Shown here piece after piece: positions 21,324 through 32,628 of a DNA stretch of 64,000 bases. The stretch is from Phymatolithon calcareum. Taxonomy: Eukaryota > Rhodophyta > Florideophyceae > Hapalidiales. The notes under the pieces are model-generated. The model had not been told where the DNA came from. It ran no database searches and worked only from the letters and a program-made list of their open reading frames with translations. The position numbers and the translations under genes were made by a program. The stretch spans positions 3,504,001-3,568,000 of the forward strand of contig OZ345355.1 in NCBI GenBank assembly GCA_977006965.1, written 5' to 3'. Every line of letters begins with the position of its first letter. Within the stretch, counting starts at the first letter, position 1.

Positions 21324-21735
21324 AAGACTCATTAAAGAAGTTAGGCAGTGACTTTAGACAGTTTTTCTTCATCTCATAAGTCCTGGAGAGGTATGAATTG
21401 GGAACACGGTAGGAAGAGTGCTTGTTGACTTTGAGTGGGGAGCAGTGAAACTTGGGGCAATACCTGTTGTGGCAACGAATAGGGCACTCACGGAAGGTGT
21501 CGTACTTGATGTACTTGTAGTACTTCTACAAGAGACAGACCTTCTTGCGCACGCAGACCGGTGGGTTGCATACCTTACCGCACTTGTAGCAGAAGAGTTC
21601 GGAGCGAGCTCAGCATTTGGTAGGCAAGTAGGTCAGGGTGCGCTCGGTGGTGGTGTCAAGTGTTTCTGCTGCACAGACTGCAGTGAAGGCAAAGGAGACA
21701 AAACGGGCGAAAGAGAGAGTGAGGTCGCTGGCCAT
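21292..21735 (-). pseudogene. cysteine-rich secreted protein, broken by two in-frame stops
   Basis: The frame starts at ATG 21,735-21,733. The first ~23 residues look like a signal peptide (MASDLTLSFARFVSFAF then AVCAA). Downstream in the same frame are closely spaced cysteines (CYKCGKVC, VCVRKKVC), a KYYKYIKYD stretch, then C-P-I-R-C and more cysteines, about ten in all. In-frame stops occur at 21,612-21,610 (TGA) and 21,528-21,526 (TAG). A 54-nt segment from GTAAGG to TTGTAG could be a mini-intron removing the second stop, but the first would remain. The product would be a small disulfide-rich extracellular protein of unknown role. Confidence 0.45.
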
Positions 21736-21749
21736 ACTGGTGATTGAGA

Positions 21750-23990
21750 AGAAGACGGGACGGGATGGGAAAAGCTTGATGTGAGTTAGTTGGTGTGGGT
21801 GAATAATTGTGCTGGTTGCAGATCTTGCTGAAATGGTTCTCAGTAAGTGTTTCGATTATTTTATAGTAGGAGCACAGAAGCTGGCGGATTCCTCCCGTGC
21901 AGTAATTAAAGTGGCACAATGTACGGGATCAAATTTTGATGGTAGAAGTTGATGCTCTACCTCAGGAAGGCGACATGATGGAATTGGAGGAGAGGACCAG
22001 GGTGAATTTTTTTAGCCCCACAGACTTCCGAAGATATGGGCGAGGCTTCCTCTGATGCTACCTATCTTTGTGCAGCTCACGAATTGAACGGAATGGATTG
22101 TTGACCTAAAACAGGAAGTGACAATATCATAATGGATGCATGGATTTCTGTTTTATTGAAGCTACCTTAGTCAATTATCATTACACCTGAGAGACTTTTC
22201 GTTGCGCTACGATCTTTCGCTTACGTTTTCATTTTGATTTCGGACATTTTCTTTAGACGGTATCAACTGCCATTTCCGGCATCTCGTTTTGAATATCGGA
22301 AAGTCGTTGCTTGGACATTAAGTTTGAGACAACTGTGAGAGCTTCATCGAGTTCGGAATCTTCGTTTCTTGTTTGTTCTTGCCAGTGAAATATCATGATG
22401 AGACGAGAGGAAATAAGATTATGCGTGTGGTGGTCATTTCCTTTTCTCTTTCATACTGAAGATGAGATGTAATTTAGAAGAGAGTGAACGAATGGAATGA
22501 CGGAAAGACAGTGATTGGTGCCGCACAGTAGTGTACAGTAATGGTGAGAGATGCGGCGAATTGATGCTTATCATATACTGTACTATACTGTAGGTGCGAT
22601 GATTTGATGGTACAGTTCTGTACACGTCATTGTCTTTTAGGAGCGCTTATTGCTGCGACGAGACAGATATCATAGATTGAGAATAGAGTGAGTGCGAAGT
22701 TGAACGGGGAGAGTGAACTTAATTGTCCTTCAAACGGCAGCGCCGTGTCGTTGCCGAAGGCCTACTGGCCCAGGGGGGTCCCAGCCACAGGTCCGGCCCT
22801 TTCCGTGCTGAACGAAATCGTACGCTTGCCCGCTGCCGTGACTCTCGCCGCCGGCAATGCACACTTTCGCCGAACTAGTTCGCCCGCCTGACCGCCGCGC
22901 CGTCCCCCTGCTGGAAATGCATGCCGTAGCGGCACATTCTGCCAAATACAACGTCTGACCCCGCTTTTGGCAGTTCTCCAACGTACTACATTCGATCCCG
23001 CCTGTTGACGAGCTGAGAGCAATTAGCACCTCCCCTAGTCGCAGGACACACCGCAACGTCTGTGGATGGCGGGTACAAAATATTGGGGCAAACCGTCTGC
23101 CGACTCTCGCGCTTTATTGTGCGATGCATGCAGCTCTCATTCTACGTTCTTGCTTCATTAATCAAAGTAAAACTATAATATTTTCGACTTACCCTTCGCG
23201 CCAGAGTTACCTTGTGTATCGTTGAAGAAGCGGATGAAAGAGAAAAGTTTTAGTCGATATTTCTTTTTATTTTTGCGGAAGTCGAAGGACGCGATCTACG
23301 TCTGACAAATCAGCAAATTGACAAAGGCTGTCCTGTAGTCAGAATAAAGTCCTGTTGATTCTAGAAGCACGTTGTTGAAGCCACTAAGGCACGCGCATTG
23401 AAATGAGGGTTTAAATCACTTCGCAAACTACCGGATAGTGAGTGCGGTTACGGTACAACGATGCGGACAAGGGGGGAAAATTCCTCCATGATCGAGGAGA
23501 CGGAAGCAGAAGCTGCTTGCGGCAAACAACAGCGACGAAGCGATGCAATTACTCTCAGAGCAGCGGCGTGCAAGATCGTTCGTGGCGGCGGGGGCACTGC
23601 ACTGCGACTGCTTGAAAGAGCACGGCGGTGAGCATCTGCAACGGAAAGCAGAGTTGGCGAAGGTGTTACTCGAGCATGCTGGACTGAATATTGCTAGCAG
23701 CTAGCAATACACAGTCGGAGTATTGTTTTACATGTGTCAGACGTTGAAGAGGACCTCTGGGTGAGACTGGCCAGGCTCGGGAGGTTCGCACGGCGCTGCC
23801 AATTGGTGGTTAATTAAGGTTCACTAACGGGGAGTGGGTAAAAGTATGAATAAAAGTACGTGCGTGTGCTTCATACTGTTCCTGTGCTTTATCATTAGAT
23901 GTTTGGTGCGGTTGCGGTGCGATAAAATGGGAATTGAGTATACTGGCGGTGGGGTGCGAAGAGTGGAAAACTGATTCGTATTTTACAGTG
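21750..23990. other. no confident gene; contains a GC-rich island at 22,690-23,060
   Basis: Most of the stretch is AT-rich, with short ORFs. Between about 22,690 and 23,060 the composition turns clearly GC-rich, with overlapping open frames on both strands (22,730-23,056 minus, 22,688-22,891 plus), but no product is recognisable. The contrast with its flanks suggests a different origin. Confidence 0.35.
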
Positions 23991-23994
23991 TTTG

Positions 23995-24052
23995 TCAGCA
24001 GATGCGTTGGTAAATTTTAAATAAAAATCTATCTTTCTTCTTCTTCTTTTAC
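23995..24052 (+). repeat. LINE A-family 3' end, truncated copy
   Basis: Contains the shared 3' block tcagcagatgcgttggtaa, then a ttttaaataaaaatc tail and a TTC-rich tract, as at the ends of the 24,595-24,876 and 52,140-52,376 copies and, inverted, at 5,297-5,360. Confidence 0.55.
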
Positions 24053-24594
24053 AGTGTTTGCATTGTCGGCAAGTGATGTGGACAAGTTTGCCGCTAGGAG
24101 GTGGTGACTTGGATTTTGAAATTATAGATTGCAAATGCGTGGAGGGCGTGGGCCGAGGAGACATAAATGTTAGGAGGCAGTTTTGAGGTGACACCATAAA
24201 AATATTCCTGCTAAAGGAAAGAGAGAGTCTTGAATAGAAGAGAAAGAAGAAAATTCCGAACGGCAAGACAGCAGAACTTCCTGATATACTTAAATTTCCA
24301 CAACTGAAACACATGCAACTGGCGGATCAGTACGTCTTTGGAATTGCTTCCTGTGCGAAGCTGCAAACGAAACGATACGAACGACAAACGTCAAGAAATG
24401 CCAAAGAAACAAGATACTGGAGGCCGTCGAAGATGTGGAAAAGCCGAAAAACGACCAATATGTCAGGCGAAAATCTTCAACTCAAGAAGACATTGAACAC
24501 TTGGTATCAAGTGTTCATTTGGAATGTCCCCTCCAATGAGCATCTCGACCCTTATCGAGCTCTCTGGCCAAGGGGGGGAAGATGTCATCGAAGA

Positions 24595-24876
24595 CGTGAG
24601 CTCTTAGCCATGTTTCAGGCTGTGCAAAAGTAAGAACTGATCGCAACCTGAACTCGCGGAGTGCCGCAGGACAGGGGAGTAATTTTCCCCCTCGAGGTCC
24701 CGAAGGAGACCAGAGGTGGGTTTTTAGAACCTCCAATGAATCATGTTACACCGACAAGAAAAGAAACTCTTCCATAGTCAGAATCCAGCCAAAACCTCTT
24801 GGTACTAGGAAAGTTGCCCCAAGCGTCAGCAGATGCATTGGTAACTTCTAATTAAAAATCAACCCTTTCTTCTTCT
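24595..24876 (+). repeat. LINE A-family 3' end
   Basis: It is the reverse-orientation counterpart of 5,300-5,600: the same codons for PLEVPKETRGGFL and a related LGKLPQASADALV end, then a short tail and (TTC)n. Conservation of the encoded C-terminal peptide rather than exact bases shows that this is the coding end of the LINE plus its 3' tail. Confidence 0.6.
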
Positions 24877-25429
24877 ACCGATTTGGAAGATTTCCGAAAG
24901 TGTCTACAACTATGATGGCGGAGAGACTCGGAAACAGAGTCAGACAACACAAGGAGACCCTGGATCGCAACTTGTCAGTCTATGAACCTCAAGGAAGAAA
25001 ACAGAGCGTCAACAGAGAATTCCTTTTACTCTTCAGCAAACGACATCATCGAGAGTATGGAGAATGAAGAAGACCTGCAACGGAAGAAAAAGCGACGCTT
25101 CGAGAACTGCAAGGAAGAGTTAACAATAACAATCGAGGACATGATAGAGGCCTAGATAGACTACCAGACATAAGCGTAGAGCCGCCCTAGTGAGGCTAGC
25201 ATCTGAGGAAGCCTTGGTCTTATATTCGTATGACTGTGGGGCTTGAAAAAAATAAAAAAGTGGGAGGTAGTAGGAAGGTGAGAACGGGCAAAAAGGTGGT
25301 TTTCAAAAACTTTCCCTCCCCCAGCAGGGCCTCAAAAGTGTTTTCGAATTTTTTTTGAGTTCTGCAGGTCACCGGCTTCAAAAATTTCAATTTCCGGACC
25401 ACACATTCCTAAGAGGAAATTTATTTCAC

Positions 25430-25735
25430 GGAAAATGCTCTAGACAAGCTACTTTTCTTCATTATCGTCTTTTATGACGACATGGGATAGAAAAAAGCGT
25501 CAATTGAGTTGCGATCTTGAGCCCCATAGCAAATCTGAACAGTGGACCCCACGCTTTTCCCTCCGCCCGTGAGAGGGCTCTTTGCAGCTAGGGCTATGAC
25601 GTTAGCCACTCGTACAAGGATTTGAGTAGATGATCGAAGCTGCAAGAGCGCAGCTGCTGAAACACATCTCCCTTGCAGTCTCATGACTGTTACTGACGGC
25701 GTTTAATAAATTACAAATCCAAAAAAATTGCATGA
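25430..25735 (+). repeat. LINE B-family 3' untranslated end
   Basis: It matches 43,085-43,372 over about 300 bp: ctagacaagctac, then cttttccctccgccc, tttgcagctagggcta, and gcgtttaataaatt followed by an A-rich end. Ending in an AATAAA-like signal and A-rich tail fits a LINE 3' UTR. Upstream coding sequence is not clear here. Confidence 0.6.
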
Positions 25736-25739
25736 TGTT

Positions 25740-26860
25740 ACAAATCAGCGAACGACGTAATTAGCCAGCGGACCATGTGTCAGAAGAATCGTGATATCGC
25801 AGCAGAGTTGTACAAGTGTCTTTCTTTTTCGCGATCTCCCCGACATTAAGTTAGAAACTTTCAAGTTGACAAGACATAAGCCAAACGTTCAATACGGGAA
25901 GCCCACTTTAAGAGCACAAGAGCAAAACTCGAAATTCCTATTTCTCCCATTAAGAAAGTATGCCTGAGAGTCATTTTCAACAGAGTTCTTTTCTGGAGAA
26001 AATCCATTCTGGCGAAGTACCTTGGGACTGGTGCTGTGGTTGAGTTTATCGTGTTGCAACGTATACTACGGTCTATGAAGATGGACTAATAAACAGAATA
26101 TGAATGCAAAAGACTTCCTCGGACCCTCGCAGGAAGAGAAATTCAGATTAAGGAGATATTAGAAGGATAGTAGAGAGATGAGTCTTGAAAACAGCGGGAA
26201 GCTGCCCTGTGACTGAAATTGAGGCTTTGAGATCTTTTAAAATCAATGAACATATATCCCCATTAAGAATGTGGAAGAAGAACCTGATGAGAAAGGAATA
26301 ACGGGCGGTTTGCAAGTAGAATTGGATACGTTGGCACTGTAAAGCGAGTTTTGGCTTCTGGTAGTCCCCTGGTTTCGATCATAGCTGTTTCGTTATTACT
26401 GTGACCGCGCGCGAAATTAATCCCAATTTCCAAGTTATTGATTGTTCGCAGAGGGGTGGTATCATAACCTAAGGCAATTAGGGGAGGCAATCGGGATGCG
26501 ATCCACACCGGAGGGGATAGACAGTCAGTGTCGTCCGCTTTAGTGCCCATGAACCCGAATGTGGATCGGGGGACGGTGGACTATCTTTTTTTAATGACAG
26601 TCTGGACTGCGCCAGCGGCGTGCAAGTCATTGCTAGGAAAAATCGCGAAAGCACGACGCCAAGAGAGAGACAGAATCAAAATCTCTGCACGAGACAGGCA
26701 GAGCATTCCAGACGAAAGTCCCTAGTCGGCACAGCATAAATGGGCAAGCTCTTCCGCCGGGGATTCAAAAGAAACAAAGCACACGCGAAAGCGAAATAAC
26801 GAGAAAGGTTGTTGCACAATAGAATCAAGCAATTAGAGAGGCATAGCGGAGCCCGGATTC
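25740..26860. other. no confident gene
   Basis: Only short, unsupported ORFs (for example 26,528-26,725 plus). No domain or repeat match was seen. Confidence 0.3.
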
Positions 26861-26878
26861 TTGGACCGCCTGGCAAAA

Positions 26879-27304
26879 ATGACTGAAAACGCTGCGACCC
26901 GGATGCAGGGCACGGCAAACGAGGCGAACAGGACTAACCCGCACAGTAGTTCCATTGGAAGCGAAGACGGAATCACGTATGTGGTGCCACATGCGTTCTC
27001 TGTAAGTCAAAAGTGGAAAGGTTTCGGAGTGCGACCGGACGGCCGTAACGGAGCATTCGTGGAAACTAAAACATTTGCCAATGAAGAGCACAAGTTCCTG
27101 AAGGTCCAAACTTTGGGACCTGCATTCGTTCAAAAGTTCATGACCGAAGGCCATACCATTCTAGAGGTGATATCTGCGGGAGAAGGGCGCAAGCCGGAGA
27201 TGATATTTCCAGACATCGATTGGATTCTGGCGAAATCGCTCGAGGGCCCCGAAACGTTTGTGGAAGAATGGGCGGTGAACGAATGGTACGAGAATGATGA
27301 AGCC
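26879..27304 (+). CDS. hypothetical ORF truncated by the Copia-2 LTR
   Basis: The frame starts at ATG 26,879 (MTENAATRM) and runs 142 codons until the Copia-2 LTR at 27,305. Beyond that it would continue only into LTR sequence (19 codons). It is fairly acidic (EEWAVNEWYENDEA at the break). I do not recognise it; it could be the gag-like ORF of the element that Copia-2 entered, or a host gene cut by the insertion. Confidence 0.4.
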
Positions 27305-27667
27305 TGTTGGAAGTGTGTTGCTTGCAGCTCTAGTCGCAACACAATTCAATATCAAGTCTGATCTCGGTACACGTGTCAATTCGAAGGATGTCATAGTATG
27401 ATAGTATGTCTACAAATAGTTATGTTGTTGTCAATAGTTACTTGAAACCGTTAAGATTGAGGAAGTGCAGATGTTCCAGTAATAGCAGTGCACGAAATGC
27501 ATCCAGTGCTTTTGACGGCAGCATGCATCAAGTGCATTTGATGTCAACATGCATCCAGTGCTATTTGACATCAGCATGCATCCAGTATTGTTCTACTAGG
27601 CTTGTATATAATTCCATCTCAGGTGCCGAAAATCGGAATAAACTAAGGAACTCATCTGCACCCAACT
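27305..27667 (+). repeat. 5' LTR of Copia-2
   Basis: A 363-bp LTR. It contains an internal minisatellite of a ~26-bp unit (gcatccagtgcatttgac and variants), with one more copy than the 3' LTR, and a TATA-like tatataattc near its 3' part. Confidence 0.88.
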
Positions 27668-28189
27668 CATCTCATTCTCAATCATTCAACCTGAACCAAA
27701 CCTTTTCTTCACCCTCATCACTTCCCTAACCTCCAACGACAGGCTATGGGCTCAGTCAACGCATCCGAACTATCGCACATCTTCATCATCATCATCATCA
27801 TCTCCGGGGCTCATCGTTCGCCTTGGGTCTCTGTCTTCTTCGTAAACCTGATTTGTGTTACAGCTCTCACGCTTTAGGCGTACACCCCTCTAGGGTGTCG
27901 GCTACGATTGTGCCTGGCCTTCTTCTCACACATACTTGCGTCTCCCTGCTCAGATACCAACATTGTGGTGCACAACCCCTTGTTGGTTTTTAGTGGGGCC
28001 CGCTCGTACAAGTCGCTTATCACACTTCGTCACAGCAACCGAACGGATTCTTTCGAGGTCCGGATTGCATCGACTCGAAGCTAATTTCTAATACGGGATA
28101 GATTGCCTTGACAGTTGACCTTGTGTTGACTCGCAGTAGAATCCCCTAACGGATCGTCGACAAGATTTTAAGACCCCCCAAAATCGAAT

Positions 28190-29170
28190 ATGGACAATTC
28201 GCAGGGAACACTGAAGGCCGAAAAATTAAATAAGACCAATTTACACGCTTGGAAACTGAAAATTCAGCTGGTACTACCCTTCCGCGAACTCGATGAGTAC
28301 ATCGAAGACGATCCACCGGCACGAGAATCAGAAGATTTTAAGCTCTGGCGTCGAAATGACAACAAAGCCAAAGCAATTATCGGACTTTCTCTCTCCGACG
28401 AATATCTCGAACATGTACAAGATGTGGAAACGGCCAAAGAAATGTGGCAGTCGATTCTTAACATCTTCGAATGTCATACTCTTCTCAGCAAACTGGCCGC
28501 TCGTCGCAAGTTCTACACTTCAACTATATTAGAGGACGATAAAATATTGCCGTACACCAACCGTATTCGTCAGCTAGCATCCACCGTCAAATCAATGGGT
28601 GTCGATATTGACGATAAGGAAATGGCAATGGCTGTACTCGACGGTCTTCCGGAGCGCTATGACAGCCTGAGTAGTGCTTCTGATACACTCGGGAACGAAG
28701 ACGAGTCGTTTTCTCTTGAGTTAGTAAAGAGAAGACTTTTGCAAGAAGGGAAACGCATGTCAATGTGCGTAGAAGCATCAAACGTCAAAGCCGAAACTGC
28801 TGCACTATTCACTGCTGGACGAGATGGCGAAAGAATTCGTGATTACTGCGGCCATTGCCATCGACCCGGACATCACGTAATGAAGTGTTGGAAGAAGTTT
28901 CCGTACCTCGCTCCGGAAGGATATAAACGTCGAAATGGAAAACCGGCTAAACCAGCTGCACTTGTCACTGATGAATCGGAGCCCCTTCGAGTGATGTCTG
29001 ACTCCGATTTTGTATGTCTGATGGCCAAGGTGCGCAGTTCCGACATTCCTGGAAAATCTAAGTCTTGGATCATCGACTCTGGTAGCACATCGCACATGAC
29101 CTTCGACCGTTCCATCTTCTGCTCGTATACTGAAATGTCTTCAAATGTTGAAATGGGAACTAAAGCATAA
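28190..29170 (+). CDS. gag: Copia-2 gag with start of protease
   Basis: A 326-codon ATG-initiated ORF. The N-terminus is the typical copia gag (AWKLKIQLVL, SLSDEYLEHV, then ALWR-like spacing), followed by one CCHC knuckle, CGHCHRPGHHVMKC. Near the end is the protease active site, WIIDSGSTSHM. A TAA at 29,168-29,170 cuts the protease; related sequence continues to about 29,500 in broken frames. Confidence 0.88.
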   Translation: MDNSQGTLKAEKLNKTNLHAWKLKIQLVLPFRELDEYIEDDPPARESEDFKLWRRNDNKAKAIIGLSLSDEYLEHVQDVETAKEMWQSILNIFECHTLLSKLAARRKFYTSTILEDDKILPYTNRIRQLASTVKSMGVDIDDKEMAMAVLDGLPERYDSLSSASDTLGNEDESFSLELVKRRLLQEGKRMSMCVEASNVKAETAALFTAGRDGERIRDYCGHCHRPGHHVMKCWKKFPYLAPEGYKRRNGKPAKPAALVTDESEPLRVMSDSDFVCLMAKVRSSDIPGKSKSWIIDSGSTSHMTFDRSIFCSYTEMSSNVEMGTKA

Positions 29171-29505
29171 GCCACAATCTCTGGAAAAGGAGATGCTATC
29201 ATTACGCTCAATGTTCGTGGCAAGATGTCGAAGTGAAAGCTGAGGTATGTGATGAACGTACCTGAGTTTGGATACTCTCTACTGGCAGTGTGGAAAATGG
29301 ATGAGTATGAGTACGTAATTACGTTCAAAAACAGCCGATGCTTCATTAGGGCCCATGATATATCTATTGCATCAGATACCGTACGCAATAGTTTGCATTC
29401 ACTGGATCTTAGAGATGAAAACAAACTTAACGAAGTTTCCTGTTTTGTAGTCTCAATCTCTGGCATGAACGACTCGCTCATGTACACCCTTCTGGTATCT
29501 CTGAT

Positions 29506-30222
29506 ATGGTACGCCATGGGGCGATTAAAGGTATCAACATTTCTCACAGTCCAGAATCAGCACATCCATGCAAAGGCTGTCTCGCCGGCAAAGGTCATGG
29601 TGAGCCAATTCCAAAGTCCAGTACTTCTCGTTCAACGGCTGTCCTTGATCTCGTGCATTCCGACGTCCTCGGTCCAATAGATATTCCGTCGCTTGGTGGC
29701 TCTCAGTACTTCATCGCATTCATAGATGATTATTCCAAGTGGACTACGGTATTCACAATAAGGAAGAATTCGGAAAGCTTTGAGTGTTTCCGAAAGTTCC
29801 ACAAGTACGCTGAAACGCACACAGGAAAGAAGCTAATGCACTTGAATGTTCTAGACTTCTCACCCACACCAAAGCTCAAAGCCATAAGGACCGAGAGCGG
29901 AGGCGAGTACCTGTCCAACGAGTTTAAAGCATACCTTTCCAATCACGGCATTCATAACCAGCTAACTGTCGCATATACCCCACAGCAAAATGTGGTGGCT
30001 GAGCTCATGAACCGCACACTTCTCAACTTGGTGCCCTCGATGGTTTATCACAGAGGCATCGAGAAGACGTACTGGGCTGAAGCTCTTGCAACTGCTGCGT
30101 ATGTTGGCAATCCTGTGACGTCAAGAGGACTTCTTTCGAACATGACCCCCACCACATATGGATGGGTGCCGCTCCTGACTTGGGCCACTCGCGCATATTT
30201 AGCACCAAGTATTGGTACGTGA
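29506..30222 (+). pseudogene. Copia-2 integrase
   Basis: The frame contains the integrase core: VLDLVHSDVLGPI (first Asp), SQYFIAFIDDYSKW, IRTESGGEYLS (second acidic position reads E rather than D) and YTPQQNVVAELMNRT, where the catalytic glutamate is in AELMNR. The altered second residue and the nearby stops indicate that it is dead. Confidence 0.8.
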
Positions 30223-30273
30223 TTCCTAAAAATCACAGTTAAGATACTTGACCCTCGTACTCGAGATGAAATT

Positions 30274-32121
30274 ATGCTGGGATATTCAACTTCGTCAAAA
30301 GGATATAGGCTGTGGGATCCAGAGTTGCGCAAAGTGATTGTGTCGCGGGACGTGACGTTCGACGAATCAGAGAGCGGATTGAGTCAAACAGAAACAGATA
30401 TGTCTTTTGAGACTCCAGAAATCGATGCAGTTAAAATCTCTGAGGATACTGTAATAGTCGAAGATATTCTGGAAGAGGACAAGAAGAACATCTACAAGGA
30501 CAGTGATGAAGGTCAGAATGCTGACAATGGGGAACAGACAGTATCTCCACCGCCTTTGGACGAGATTCCTACAATTATTTCCAAACCAATACTTCGTCGG
30601 TCAGCTCGGCTCTCAAAACCACAGCGTGACTGCTGAAATTTCTCGTCTCATACCGCCCTGCTTGCCCTCGACTCAGAAAACCTTGCATCTCAAACAGGCT
30701 TGTCCTCACGTCAAGTACCTCTGACTTTCAAGGAAGCAACTTCAAATAGAAATATAGACTTCTGGTCTCCCGCTATTGACAAAGAACACTCGTCACTTAC
30801 CCGAAACAATACATGGACACTCGTTCCTCGCAAATTCGGTATGAACGTGCTTCCGTGCAAGTATGTATGCAAAGTGAAGGATACAGGTCCCAAAGTTCGC
30901 ATCGTTGGGAAAGGGTTCCCACAGGTGCACGGGGCGGACAACGGTTAAACGTATGCCCCAGTCGTGAAGTTCACCTCGATCCGAATCCTACTCGCCACAG
31001 TTGCTGTTCATGATTTGGAGCTCCATCAAATGGATGTGGTGACCGCTTTCTTACATGGCGAAATTGACGAAGACATCTTCATGGAAGTTCCAACTGGCTT
31101 TTTAGATCTTAAACGTCCTGACCTTGTTTGCAAGCTCTTAAAGCACTCTACGGCTTAAAGAAAGCTCCGCGACAATGGCATGCGAAGATTGAAAAGTTCT
31201 TAATCAACGAGCTTGGTTTCTCCAGCAGTCCCAATGATCCATGTCTGTATGTTCTGCACAAGTCAAACTCGATTATGATAATCGCTCTTTACGTGGACGT
31301 CTTTTTGATTGCCGGAAACGATACTTCTGCCATTTCATGGATTAAGGGGGAGCTGAACAAGCAATTCGAGATGAAGGACATTGAAGAAGCAAGTCTGCGT
31401 CTTGGGCTTGAGATCCGCCGTAGTCGACCACCCCGAACACTTCATCTCTCGCAGTCGGCATACGCGCAGTCAGTCTTGGAACGCTTTAGCATGGAGAACG
31501 CGAAACCATTAGGAACTCCAATGGAGTCCGGACACGAGAACATATTCCTTATTCCCGTGAATGAAATAGATATCACCGAGTCGATGTCTGACGAAGTTCC
31601 ATATTGCCCGGTCATTGGAAGCCTCATGTATTTCATGGTCGGCACCCGTCCGGACATCTTGGCGTCGGTCGGCAAGCTATCTTCATTCTGCGAGAAGCCT
31701 CTGAAACGTCACTGGATGGGTGTCAAGCGTGTTCTCCGATACATTGCAGGTACTCGAAGCTACGGTATTCTCCTCGGCTCCAAGAATAATTTAGTTGCAA
31801 TCCGGTACACCGATTCGGATTGGGGAGGATCTTTTGAAACTCGGCGATTCACAAGCGGTTATGTTTTTCTACTTGCAGGGGGGAGCTATAAGCTGGTGTT
31901 CAAGGAAGAAGACAATTGCAGCAACGTCAACGTGCGAAGCAGAGTATATAGCTTCGTGTGCCGCTGCAAAGGAAGCTGTCTGGCTATCTAGATTCATCGC
32001 GGATGTCCATGGCCTCGATAAGCCTATTCGCATGAGTCTCTATACCGACAGTCAGAGTGCGATTGCAACCGGAAGGAATGCTGCTATCACTCAGCGAAAC
32101 AAGAAAATCGACATAAAATAG
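30274..32121 (+). pseudogene. Copia-2 reverse transcriptase and RNase H
   Basis: Pieces in three frames: a linker to 30,636; RT from about 30,720 (ATSNRNIDFW, VRIVGKGFPQVHG), then LYGLKKAPRQWHAKI, with the YxDD site reading YVDVF (second Asp lost); and RNase H at 31,795-32,121 (IRYTDSDWGG, CEAEYIA, YTDSQSAIA). Frames change at about 30,640, 30,950, 31,150 and 31,850. Confidence 0.85.
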
Positions 32122-32283
32122 CACTACGTACACGATGTTGTTGCCACCGGAAATCTGGATATCAAGTATTGAAACACGGAGTCAATGGTTGCCGATGCTT
32201 TGACTCGCGTCAAGACTGCTACGTTCGCACAAGACATGGGAGATTGCAAACTAGATGCGTAATGTCGCTCGATCAAGGGGGAC

Positions 32284-32628
32284 TGTTGGAAGTGTGTTGC
32301 TTGCAGCTCTAGTCGCAACACAATTCAATATCAAGTCTGATCTCGGTACACGTGCCAAGTCGAAGGATGTCATAGTATGATAGTATGTTTACAGGTAGTT
32401 ATGTTGTTTTCAATGGTTACTTGAAACCGTTAAGATTGAGGAAGTGCAGATGCATCAGTAATAGCAGTGCACGAAATGCATCCAGTGCGTTTGACGTCAG
32501 CATGCATCCAGTGCATTTGACATCAGCATGCATCCAGTATTGTTCTTCAGCTGGCACTCGACTGGTATATAATTCTATCTCAGGTGCCGAACATGGGAAT
32601 AAACTAAGGAACTCATCTTCACCCAACA
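32284..32628 (+). repeat. 3' LTR of Copia-2
   Basis: A 345-bp LTR ending cacccaaca, closely similar to the 5' copy except for the lost minisatellite unit and scattered substitutions. Confidence 0.88.

Larger units (their letters stand above)
27305..32628 (+). mobile_element. Ty1/copia retrotransposon, decayed (Copia-2)
   Basis: Both LTRs are present (27,305-27,667 and 32,284-32,628), starting tgttggaagtgtgttgc. Coding order is gag with zinc knuckle, protease, integrase, RT, RNase H. The body is broken by several stops and frameshifts. The flanks do not show a target duplication (aagcc left, gatca right), so the locus was probably rearranged after insertion. It belongs to a different family from Copia-1: LTRs and gag are unrelated. 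Confidence 0.9.

Noticed and set aside
21483-21540. 54-nt mini-intron rescuing the cysteine-rich ORF
   Set aside because: The GTAAGG and TTGTAG borders look good, but the upstream TGA remains in frame and the segment is very short.
27781-27802. CAT-rich run as a functional element
   Set aside because: A simple (CAT)n microsatellite in the Copia-2 leader.
28873-29547. Minus-strand 224-codon ORF
   Set aside because: Antisense shadow of Copia-2 gag/protease, with no motif of its own.
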